This document shows, one piece after another, positions 1-6,431 of a DNA stretch of 8,412 nucleotides. The stretch covers positions 4,565-12,976 of the forward strand of contig DAONJL010000064.1 in assembly GCA_035405645.1 (NCBI GenBank), read 5' to 3'. Source of the stretch: DAONJL01 sp035405645 [NCBI: bacterium] (GTDB taxonomy: Bacteria > JAGOBX01 > DAONJL01). Each line of letters starts with the position of its first letter. Position 1 is the first letter of the stretch. Position numbers and translations under genes: made by a program. The notes under the pieces are model-generated. The model worked only from the letters and a program-made list of their open reading frames with translations. It searched no databases and was not told where the DNA came from.

Positions 1-1
1 T

Positions 2-2149
2 ACATTAACATTTTTAGCAACATCAGTTGGCACAACAAATATAACATTTTACACAGCCGATGATACATCCAACAGACAATCAGCATTAGTTCGTGTTTCT
101 GATGCTTCTAATGTAGCTTCATCATATTTGAATTGTACTGTTGTGGTACAATCAGTTTCAGATACTTCACACATTGTAATCAGTGAAGCCTGTTATACCT
201 GGTCAGCAGCCTCAGATGAATTTGTAGAATTATATAACCCAAGAAGTGATACTGTAAATATCAGTGGATGGTCTTTGAAAAGAAAAACAGCAACTGGTAT
301 AGAAAGTAATTTAAAGACTATAGGAACGGCATATATTAGACCAAAAGGGTATTATTTAATTGCTTCTACTAGTTATACAGGTTCAGTTACACCAGATACA
401 ACATATACAGCAGCATTAGCAGCAACAAACTCTTTATTGCTTTATGATACTACTTCAACAGTAATTGATAAAGTTGGTTATGGGGCAGTTGTAGATTCAG
501 AAGTAGCGAGTTGTACTGACCCTGGTACAGGTAAAAGTATCGAACGAAAGGCTAATGCATTATCGACAGTTGAAAGTATGATGACTGGTTCTGATTCACT
601 TGCTGGAAATGCTTATGATAGTGATAACAACTATAATGATTTTATTGTGAGAACTACACCTGACCCACAAAATAGTAATAGTGATACAGAACCAAGAACA
701 GCTGGTGGCGCAACAACTCAGGATACTACACCACCAGCAGATATAGTATGGATAACAGCAACCGCAGGCGTAGGTTCAGCTACAGTAGCATGGCAGGCAA
801 CCACAGCAACTGATTCATATTGGTATAAAGTATATTATTCGACACAGCCAATTACAGTAGTTTCGACAGCAATATTAGCAGGCACAAAAGCATGTTCAGC
901 AGGTGATACAAGTTATTATATTACTAGCTTAACAAATGGTCAGATTTATTATTTTGCAGTAACAGCAATAGATACAGCATTAAATGAAGATACATATCCA
1001 TCAGTAACAGCATACTGCACACCTACAGCCGCAGGCGGTGGAGCACAAACACCACTTACAATAACATCAGCATATCATACAATAACAATAGATGGCTCAA
1101 AAGATTTTAATGATACAGCAGAAGCAGTAGGTTCATGTACCACACCAACTGATTGGGGTGTAAATAATGACCTTGATACATTATATTTTACATATAATGC
1201 TGATACAATTTATATAGGTGTGAAAGGCTCATTTAATGCAACTGGCAGTAATTTTGTTTTAGTTTATTTAGACCGTGATTTTGGTAATACAACAGGAGTA
1301 AGTAATATGTCATCATTGACAGATAATACAGGAGACCCTGATAATGCAATTAGTAGTGTATTAAATGCAAGTTCAATATCAGGTTTTGGTGCAGAATTAG
1401 CAATGGGCTGGAATCCAAATGGTTCAGTTGGCGGTGTCCGTAGATTTGAAACACCAGCAAAATATAGTAATTTTGATTGGATTACAAATGCACAATATTC
1501 GGGTAATTCAAGTTATGTAGAATTTGCAATTCCAGTTAGAGAAGTTTATAATGATACAGAAATAAAAGGTAAACAAATAGCATTATTAGCATGCATTGCA
1601 AATAATGATGGTGGATTTTTATCTAACCAATACATACCGGATAGTGCAATAGCAAATCAAAAGATTGTTTTAATTAAAATTGATGATAATAGTGATAGTG
1701 TGCTTGATAATTATGGAGCACCAACAATCAGTGGTATAATTAGATTGCAGGCAAACGCTTCCGGTGATTCATCAGGTGTAAATGTATGGTTCTATCAGTA
1801 TCCTGGAAATACATTAATAACATCATGTTCAACCACAGTAACAGGTGCTTTTTCTATGACAGTTTCTAATGGCATTACAGGATATGTTCGTGCAAAAGAA
1901 TTCCATCATTTAGCAAAGAATAGTGCAACAATTACAGTATCAGGTGATACAAATATTGGAACACTTGATTTATTAGCAGGTGATGCTGATAATAATAATA
2001 AAGTGAATATATTTGATGCTGGAAATGTAAAAGGAAAAACAGGCACGACAAATTCTGCAGCAGATATTGATAGAAGTGGAACTGTAAATGCAACAGACTT
2101 AAATTATATTAGAACAAACTTTGGTGTTGTTGGTGATAGTTTAAAATAA
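2..2149 (+). CDS. 5'-partial multidomain surface protein with C-terminal dockerin
   Basis: The frame is open from the left edge (first full codon at 2), so the gene starts outside the window; the TTG at 128 is internal. 715 residues are visible. Residues 1-50 resemble the last strands of the cohesin-like domain of the next gene (shared TFLA and ..R/ESALV.. pattern). Residues ~55-220 look like a lamin-tail domain (VISEACY..DEFVELYNP, then SGWSL). Residues ~241-341 are an FN3 domain starting DTTPPADI. Residues ~350-572 look like a CBM9/DOMON-type sandwich (TIDGSKDFND, then DTLYFTYNADTIYIGVKG). Residues ~573-657 resemble a carboxypeptidase-regulatory-like beta fold (SGIIRLQA..GVNVWFY). Residues ~660-708 are a type I dockerin. 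No catalytic domain is visible, although one could lie upstream. The likely role is an extracellular adhesive or carbohydrate-contacting component joined to a cohesin partner. The dockerin and FN3 are clear; the other modules rest on fold-like pattern only. Confidence 0.82.
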   Translation, partial: TLTFLATSVGTTNITFYTADDTSNRQSALVRVSDASNVASSYLNCTVVVQSVSDTSHIVISEACYTWSAASDEFVELYNPRSDTVNISGWSLKRKTATGIESNLKTIGTAYIRPKGYYLIASTSYTGSVTPDTTYTAALAATNSLLLYDTTSTVIDKVGYGAVVDSEVASCTDPGTGKSIERKANALSTVESMMTGSDSLAGNAYDSDNNYNDFIVRTTPDPQNSNSDTEPRTAGGATTQDTTPPADIVWITATAGVGSATVAWQATTATDSYWYKVYYSTQPITVVSTAILAGTKACSAGDTSYYITSLTNGQIYYFAVTAIDTALNEDTYPSVTAYCTPTAAGGGAQTPLTITSAYHTITIDGSKDFNDTAEAVGSCTTPTDWGVNNDLDTLYFTYNADTIYIGVKGSFNATGSNFVLVYLDRDFGNTTGVSNMSSLTDNTGDPDNAISSVLNASSISGFGAELAMGWNPNGSVGGVRRFETPAKYSNFDWITNAQYSGNSSYVEFAIPVREVYNDTEIKGKQIALLACIANNDGGFLSNQYIPDSAIANQKIVLIKIDDNSDSVLDNYGAPTISGIIRLQANASGDSSGVNVWFYQYPGNTLITSCSTTVTGAFSMTVSNGITGYVRAKEFHHLAKNSATITVSGDTNIGTLDLLAGDADNNNKVNIFDAGNVKGKTGTTNSAADIDRSGTVNATDLNYIRTNFGVVGDSLK
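1979..2125 (+). other. Type I dockerin domain (two EF-hand-like loops)
   Basis: Two 12-residue calcium loops lie 27 residues apart. Loop 1 (1982-2017) is DADNNNKVNIFD; loop 2 (2063-2098) is DIDRSGTVNATD. Each has D/N/S at positions 1, 3 and 5 and Asp at position 12, with Val at position 8. Each is followed by a short helix ending in Gly (KGKTG; YIRTNFG). This duplicated F-hand layout is the hallmark of dockerins, which bind cohesins in a calcium-dependent way. The domain sits at the extreme C-terminus, as in most dockerin proteins, and only three to four residues follow it. Which cohesin it binds cannot be read from the sequence. Confidence 0.85.
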
Positions 2150-2150
2150 T

Positions 2151-2178
2151 TTGAATAAATAGGGCGGATTTATATAAT
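2151..2178 (+). promoter_or_regulatory. Possible sigma-70 promoter for the cohesin/FN3 gene
   Basis: TTGAAT (2151-2156), a 16-base spacer and TATAAT (2173-2178) precede the ATG at 2218. Transcription would start near 2185, giving a leader of about 33 bases. The -10 box lies in the loop and 3' arm of the terminator hairpin of the previous gene, so the two signals overlap. In DNA this AT-rich a TATAAT is common by chance; the spacing and position are the supporting facts. Confidence 0.4.
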
Positions 2179-2188
2179 CCGCCCTTTT
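2161..2188 (+). terminator. Intrinsic terminator after the dockerin gene
   Basis: A perfect 10-bp stem (AGGGCGGATT / AATCCGCCCT) with the loop TATAT lies 11 bases after the stop codon. It is followed by TTT (four T counting the last stem base), then A. The GC-rich stem is conspicuous in AT-rich DNA. The T run is short, so termination may be partial and some read-through into the next gene is possible. Confidence 0.75.
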
Positions 2189-2217
2189 AAAAATTTATAT
2201 TGAGATGTGAAAAAATA

Positions 2218-4494
2218 ATGAAGAAGAGAAAGTTGAGTTTATTAGTTCTTATTTTTTTAATGATTAATATTCATTTATTTAGTGCTGATATCCGAATAGT
2301 AAATTCAACAGATACAAATTTTTCATCGACAATAAAATACGATAAAATTATTTCAGTAGGTGATACCTTTACATTAGAAATCTGGGTAAATTCAAATAAT
2401 ATAAATGTAAATGGTGTTTCTGCATATCTAACTTATGATACTAATTATTTATTACTACTTGATACAGATGAATCAAATAGTATAAAAACCGATACAAATA
2501 TTCGCGAGATACGGACAATATATGGTGATATATTTGAAAATCGCGAACCAATAAAAGGGAAAATAAATTATAGTGCATTAACAACAATTGATTCGTATGC
2601 AGGTGATATAAAGATAGCGCAAATGACTTTTTTAGCATATCAGCCAACAAATGCAGCATTTATATTATTTGATTATGACCAGAATTATAATCGTGAATCA
2701 GCATTGGTAACTTATGCTAATTGCACATCGATTATTTCATCAGATAGTTCAGATCCTGGCATAATAAAAATAATATCAGCACCACCACAAATTCAATGGT
2801 TAAAAGCAATACCATCCTCCCAATCAGCAATAGTTCAATGGCAGGCAACAACAATAGAAGATTCAGATTATTATAAAATATATTATGATACAAAATATAT
2901 AACAGATGTAAATAATGCAATAGCGTGGGAAACAACAATAAAATGTTCAAAAGGTGAAACCGAAATAATAATAACAGGCTTAAAAAATAATCAATTATAT
3001 TATTTTGCAGTAGTAGTAGTTGATATATTAGGAAAATATAATGCAATACCATATAAGGTAGCGAGCACAATACCACGCGATACTACACCACCAGCAGATA
3101 TAACAAATATCCAGGCAATAGCAGGTGTAAAATCAGCAGCAGTGCTATGGGCAGCAACAACAGCAGCAGATGCAGATTATTATAAAATATATTATTCAAC
3201 ATTTGCAATAACATATACAACGCAAGCTACATTAGCTGGCATAGTTTCAGTATCATCGAATGATACATTATATATAGTAAGTAATTTAACAGCAGGACAG
3301 AAATATTATTTTTATGTCACCTGTGTAGATAAATCAGGAAATGAAGATACAACACCATCATATTTTGATACCTGTATTGTATTAAGTGGTGCGGATACTT
3401 CACCACCACCAGATATAACAGGTTTACAGGCATATCCATTATTAAATTCAGTAAAATTAATCTGGCAACCAACAACTGTAGCAGATTCATATTTTTATAA
3501 AATTTATTATGACACAAAAGATATAACAAATGTATTATCTTCAAGTGTAATATTAGCTGGCACTATTGCCTGTGCTACAAATGAAACATCTTATATAGTA
3601 GAAAATTTAGTAAATTTCCAATTATATTATTTTGCAGTAACCTGTGTAGATACTTCATTTAATGAAGATACTTATCCATCAGTTGTAGTAAGTTGTTCAC
3701 CCGGTGTAACAACTAAAATTGAAACAGGTTATAATGAAAATAATGAATTTGTATATAAGCAGTTATTATTAAAACCAATTGAAAATATTGTAAATTTTGA
3801 GGAACCAGAGATAAAACAAAAAATAAATATTAGATATCCAATAAATATCTTAGCAAATGAATATGATACATTTATTTTGACAGAAAAGAAAAATATACAG
3901 ATGAATACAATGGGAAAAAGAGTAGGTAAAGTATTTGATATAAAATTAGCAAGTGGTCAAAAAAGTTTTAATAATAACATAAATTACAGTTTTTATATTC
4001 CAGCAAATATAACATCAGTACCATTAAGTAATTTAGTAGTAATGTATTCACAAAGTGGTTATCATTATGATTGGAATATAATTGATAATCAACAAATAAC
4101 AGTGGAAAATAATTATATAAAAATAAGTTTTTCAATAGACCATTTAACATTCTTTGGTGTATTTGACACATCACCACCGACAACATTAAATTCGTTTACA
4201 GTATATCCAAATCCTTATGTACCAGCATCAAATAGCGAGAAAGGCAGACCATTTGTTCAGGGTAATTATGCAACAGGAATAGTATTTGATAATATAACCG
4301 CAACATCAAAAATATGGATATATTCAATAACAGGTGAACTGATAACATATTCACCAAATGCAAATGGTGCAAACAGATTTCATTGGGACGCAAAAAATCA
4401 AAATGGGGAAGATGTGGCAAGTGGAATTTATATTTATGTAGTTAAAGATAATGCTGGAAATGTAATAACAGGTAAATTAGCAATAGTGAGATAA
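2218..4494 (+). CDS. Secreted cohesin-like / triple-FN3 protein with T9SS-like C-terminal domain
   Basis: The ATG at 2218 is preferred over the in-frame TTG at 2200 because it gives a clean signal peptide: MKKRK, a hydrophobic stretch, then cleavage after HLFSA near residue 23. The product is 758 residues. Residues ~24-190 are cohesin-like (VGDTFTLEIWVNS..GVSAYLTYDTNYLLLLD). Three FN3 domains follow at ~189-286, ~288-390 and ~393-495; the last two open with DTTPPADI and DTSPPPDI. Residues ~500-650 form an unassigned beta-rich region ending HLTFFGVF. Residues ~655-758 match FlgD-Ig/T9SS type A-like C-terminal domains (VYPNPY, IWIYSITGELI, FHWDAKNQNGEDVASGIYIY, GKLAIVR). The likely location is the outer surface, as a scaffold or adhesin. 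The Shine-Dalgarno is poor (only GAGATG near 2203). The gene ends six bases before the barrel gene, so the two are probably co-transcribed. Confidence 0.88.
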   Translation: MKKRKLSLLVLIFLMINIHLFSADIRIVNSTDTNFSSTIKYDKIISVGDTFTLEIWVNSNNINVNGVSAYLTYDTNYLLLLDTDESNSIKTDTNIREIRTIYGDIFENREPIKGKINYSALTTIDSYAGDIKIAQMTFLAYQPTNAAFILFDYDQNYNRESALVTYANCTSIISSDSSDPGIIKIISAPPQIQWLKAIPSSQSAIVQWQATTIEDSDYYKIYYDTKYITDVNNAIAWETTIKCSKGETEIIITGLKNNQLYYFAVVVVDILGKYNAIPYKVASTIPRDTTPPADITNIQAIAGVKSAAVLWAATTAADADYYKIYYSTFAITYTTQATLAGIVSVSSNDTLYIVSNLTAGQKYYFYVTCVDKSGNEDTTPSYFDTCIVLSGADTSPPPDITGLQAYPLLNSVKLIWQPTTVADSYFYKIYYDTKDITNVLSSSVILAGTIACATNETSYIVENLVNFQLYYFAVTCVDTSFNEDTYPSVVVSCSPGVTTKIETGYNENNEFVYKQLLLKPIENIVNFEEPEIKQKINIRYPINILANEYDTFILTEKKNIQMNTMGKRVGKVFDIKLASGQKSFNNNINYSFYIPANITSVPLSNLVVMYSQSGYHYDWNIIDNQQITVENNYIKISFSIDHLTFFGVFDTSPPTTLNSFTVYPNPYVPASNSEKGRPFVQGNYATGIVFDNITATSKIWIYSITGELITYSPNANGANRFHWDAKNQNGEDVASGIYIYVVKDNAGNVITGKLAIVR
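2287..2793 (+). other. Cohesin-like domain
   Basis: This is the first mature domain of the protein. It has the cohesin pattern: a strand after V-G-D-T-F-T-L-E-I-W-V, then G-V-S-A-Y-L-T-Y-D-T-N-Y-L (the usual 'fdp..L' element), then K-G-K-I-N-Y-S-A and I-A-Q-M-T-F-L-A near the end. Cohesins bind dockerins, and the preceding gene ends in one. Bacterial surface proteins also use cohesin-type folds without dockerin partners, so the pairing is an inference. Family assignment is by pattern only; a profile search against PF00963 would settle it. Confidence 0.65.
2782..3702 (+). repeat. Tandem array of three FN3 modules
   Basis: Three modules of about 100 residues each carry a B-strand Trp (VQWQATT, VLWAATT, LIWQPTT), Y-Y/F-Y-K-I-Y-Y, and a conserved late block: L..N/G-Q-x-Y-Y-F, V-x-x-V-D, N-E-D. 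Modules 2 and 3 are closer to each other and to the FN3 of the upstream gene than to module 1, which has lost the D-T-x-P-P opening. The modules probably act as spacers that extend the N-terminal domain from the surface. Confidence 0.85.
4180..4491 (+). other. FlgD-Ig / T9SS-like C-terminal sorting domain
   Basis: The last ~104 residues carry VYPNPYVP, an IWIYSITGEL strand, FHWDAKNQNGE, VASGIYIYVV and a terminal GKLAIVR. This is the common C-terminal module of secreted proteins in FCB-type bacteria. In type IX secretion, related domains direct outer-membrane crossing and anchoring. A PorV/PorQ-like gene directly downstream supports an export or anchoring role. No other T9SS component lies in the window, so use of that pathway is inferred. 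Confidence 0.7.
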
Positions 4495-4500
4495 AAGATT

Positions 4501-5982
4501 ATGAAAAAAATATATATTGTATTTGTTGTTAGTTTGTTAATATTTAGTATAAATGAGCAGCAGGTCAGTGCAGAATACTCTGGTGTAACAACCGCAGCAT
4601 TTTTAAGAATTATACCTGATGCAAAATCATCAGGTTTTGGTCGTGCTTTTACTGGTATTGCTGATAATGATGCTGCAACATTTTTTAATCCAGCAGCACT
4701 TGCTTTTTTACCATATAAAAATAGTGTTTCTTTTACTCATCATTTATTGTTTGAAAAAATCACAAAAGAATATATAAGTGTAAAAGTTGAACCAATCTTT
4801 TCAAAAACTGCATTTGCATTAAGCGGATTGTATATAAATTATGATAATATCAAAAGAACAACATATACAAATCCAACAGGTAGCAGTGATTTTTCAGCAA
4901 ATGAAGCGTATTTAATGTTTTCAATAGGCCAAATGCTTGATGAGAGAATTGCGGTGGGTGGAAATTTAAAATTATTACAGCGAAAAATCGCAGAATATAG
5001 TGATAATGGTGTAGCAGCAGATTTTTCTGTTATGTTTAGATTTTTAGAAAATAATTTTAATATGGGTTTAGGTATTTTTAATATTGGTCCAAAATTATCG
5101 TTATATCAAAAGAAAGAACATTTACCATTAACATTAAGATATGGAATGGGATTAGGTTTGTTTGAAAATAAAATTTTATTAGGATTTGATTTATATAAAG
5201 TTCAGTATGAAAAAATATATTTAGCCTGTGGCGTCGAATTTAATCTAAATAATATGGTTTTTTTAAGAGCAGGCTATAATACAGAAAATGATTTAGGTTC
5301 TGGTTTTTCTATTGGTGTTGGTTTTCAAATTGATTATTTTAATTTTGATTATTCGTATGAACCAAATAATGATGTAGATGATGCACATTATTTTACGCTC
5401 TCATATAAATTTGGTGAAAGTAAAGAAAAAGAACGAAAAGAGAGTAAGAGTGAAAAATCAAAAAAGAGTGTGGAGTCAGTCGGGGGCGGTGAGCAGATAG
5501 CACCGATTGTGCCTGTGCAAGTGCTACCGATTGTGCCTCAGGTTAGTCCACCACACCAGCAAGTACAAACTTATGAACAACCCTACCCTGCACCCTTGCT
5601 CATTACACCAGTGATGCCAGCACCTACCACTGAAGTTCAAACAAGAGCAGGTGAAGTATTAATATTTAAAACAAAAGAAGAAGAAGAGCGATTTAGAAAA
5701 TTAGGTAATGATATAGAGAAACTTAAAAAGTATAATTTACATTGTTATTTTGCTAATGAATTTTATAAAGCAGGTAATTACGAGGATGCTTTACTTGAAA
5801 TAAAATTAGCAAATAATATGTTAGTTGAATTTGCCAATGCAAAATTAGAAATTATTTTACTTTTTAAACTTGATTTTATAAAAGAAGGTGCTGCTGTATA
5901 TTATCAATATATTAAATTATTTCCACAATTAGAAAATGAAATAAAAATTGGGGATTATATATTTAATAATAACAAGAAATAA
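4501..5982 (+). CDS. PorV/PorQ-like outer-membrane barrel fused to a TPR-like helical tail
   Basis: The product has 493 residues. A signal peptide (MKKIYIVFVVSLLIFSI) is probably cleaved after VSA at residue 24. Residues ~25-305 have PorV/PorQ family features: FLRIIPDAKSSGFGRAFTG, ADNDAATFFNPAAL, then alternating amphipathic strands ending YFTLSYKF. A charged linker (~306-325) and a proline-rich linker (~330-380) lead to a helical tail (~390-490) with FANEFYKAGNYEDALLEIKL, typical of a TPR-like hairpin. PorV-type barrels help deliver C-terminal-domain substrates in type IX secretion, and the gene just upstream ends in such a domain. The tail should lie in the periplasm. The start lies six bases after the previous stop with a weak GTGAG 10 bases upstream, suggesting translational coupling. 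The family call is fairly sure; a T9SS role is inferred. No clear terminator follows. Confidence 0.83.
   Translation: MKKIYIVFVVSLLIFSINEQQVSAEYSGVTTAAFLRIIPDAKSSGFGRAFTGIADNDAATFFNPAALAFLPYKNSVSFTHHLLFEKITKEYISVKVEPIFSKTAFALSGLYINYDNIKRTTYTNPTGSSDFSANEAYLMFSIGQMLDERIAVGGNLKLLQRKIAEYSDNGVAADFSVMFRFLENNFNMGLGIFNIGPKLSLYQKKEHLPLTLRYGMGLGLFENKILLGFDLYKVQYEKIYLACGVEFNLNNMVFLRAGYNTENDLGSGFSIGVGFQIDYFNFDYSYEPNNDVDDAHYFTLSYKFGESKEKERKESKSEKSKKSVESVGGGEQIAPIVPVQVLPIVPQVSPPHQQVQTYEQPYPAPLLITPVMPAPTTEVQTRAGEVLIFKTKEEEERFRKLGNDIEKLKKYNLHCYFANEFYKAGNYEDALLEIKLANNMLVEFANAKLEIILLFKLDFIKEGAAVYYQYIKLFPQLENEIKIGDYIFNNNKK
5502..5538 (+). repeat. Short direct repeat in the GC-richer proline linker
   Basis: The 13-base unit ACCGATTGTGCCT occurs at 5502-5514 and 5526-5538, a 24-base period that keeps frame and encodes PIVP twice. 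It sits in a stretch (about 5470-5640) that is visibly richer in G+C and uses GTG, CCG and GGC codons rare in the rest of the gene. It may have grown by slippage, or been acquired when the helical tail joined the barrel. Confidence 0.7.
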
Positions 5983-6349
5983 AACGCCGGGGCATGGGGT
6001 CAGACGTCCTTAAAGTCCTTTTTTTAGTAGTGAGAGTGAAAAGTGCAGTGTTTTTAGTCAGAGGTAAAATAATTAGTGAAATTAGTGGCAAAAAAACAAA
6101 ACAGTTTTTTAGAATAAAGATACTAAATTTTTAAAAAATATATAAAATGGTTTTATAATTATTCAATTTGAGGTGAAGCGTCGCCGCCTGTTCCCAAAAA
6201 TGTGTCCCCAATAATGAAAATAAAATAGCCAGAAAAGTTTACAAAAAAAGAACAACGAAGTTGTTGAAATTCAAATAGTCATCGAAGAAATCCTGCGGAT
6301 CCAATTATCAAATTAAAAAAACATATTTTTAAAAATTTTTTGGAAATAC
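5983..6349. other. Gene-free interval with repeat remnant and small hairpins
   Basis: No credible gene was found on either strand before the J-domain promoter. The interval holds two GC-rich islets (see the mobile element entry) in very AT-rich DNA. It also holds a 7-bp inverted repeat TATAAAA/TTTTATA with 3-base loop at 6141-6157, and AACAAC-GAA-GTTGTT at 6251-6265. TTTTTAGT is repeated at 6022-6029 and 6051-6058. A stop-bounded frame at 6224-6316 lacks a start codon. Neither hairpin has a T run, so neither is a good terminator for the barrel gene. Confidence 0.5.
5985..6210. mobile_element. Probable non-autonomous repeat remnant (Y1/REP-type transposase-associated style)
   Basis: The left islet (5985-6009) is CGCCGGGGCATGGGGTCAGA followed by CGTCC. 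The right islet (6178-6210), read on the other strand, starts TGGGGACACATTTTTGGGAA and continues CAGGCGGCGACGC. The two ends face each other: TGGGGTCA at 5995-6002 and TGGGGACA at 6210-6203 on -, seven of eight bases matching. GC-rich blocks of this TGGGGTCAGAC / TGGGGACACA type recur next to Y1 (REP-associated) transposases in many bacterial genomes; this is from memory. No transposase remains here. The span between the islets is AT-rich and apparently decayed. Confidence 0.4.
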
Positions 6350-6377
6350 TTGACAAATTGGAAATTTGTGCTATAAT
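6350..6377 (+). promoter_or_regulatory. Consensus sigma-70 promoter of the J-domain gene
   Basis: A perfect TTGACA (6350-6355) and a perfect TATAAT (6372-6377) are separated by 16 bases. The expected start is near 6384, giving a leader of about 48 bases before the ATG at 6432. A 7-bp inverted repeat (ACAAATT-GGA-AATTTGT, 6353-6369) overlaps the end of the -35 box and fills the spacer, a possible operator. No CIRCE or other heat-shock repressor site is seen. Confidence 0.8.
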
Positions 6378-6419
6378 AGAAAATAGAGAATAAGAAAAAT
6401 TTTATTTCTCTCTTCGTTT

Positions 6420-6425
6420 GGAGGT
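6420..6425 (+). promoter_or_regulatory. Strong ribosome binding site of the J-domain gene
   Basis: GGAGGT lies six bases before the ATG at 6432 and fixes this start. It contrasts with the weak sites of the upstream surface genes. Confidence 0.85.
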
Positions 6426-6431
6426 GGTATT

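Noticed and set aside
128-130. TTG at 128 as the start of the dockerin gene
   Set aside because: The frame is open to the left edge, the upstream residues match the cohesin-like domain of the next gene, and no signal peptide or ribosome site is present at 128.
2441-4420. Several Leu/Tyr-rich frames on - inside the FN3 gene
   Set aside because: They are mirror images of ATA/ACA/TAT-rich coding sequence and have no start signals or domain patterns.
5994-6134. 46-codon ATG frame on + starting MGSDVLKVLF
   Set aside because: It begins inside the left GC-rich islet, has no ribosome binding site, and its first residues are just the translation of the repeat motif. It is most likely a chance frame.
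6251-6265. AACAAC-GAA-GTTGTT hairpin as terminator of the barrel gene
   Set aside because: The stem is only 6 bp, no T run follows, and it lies about 270 bases after the stop codon.
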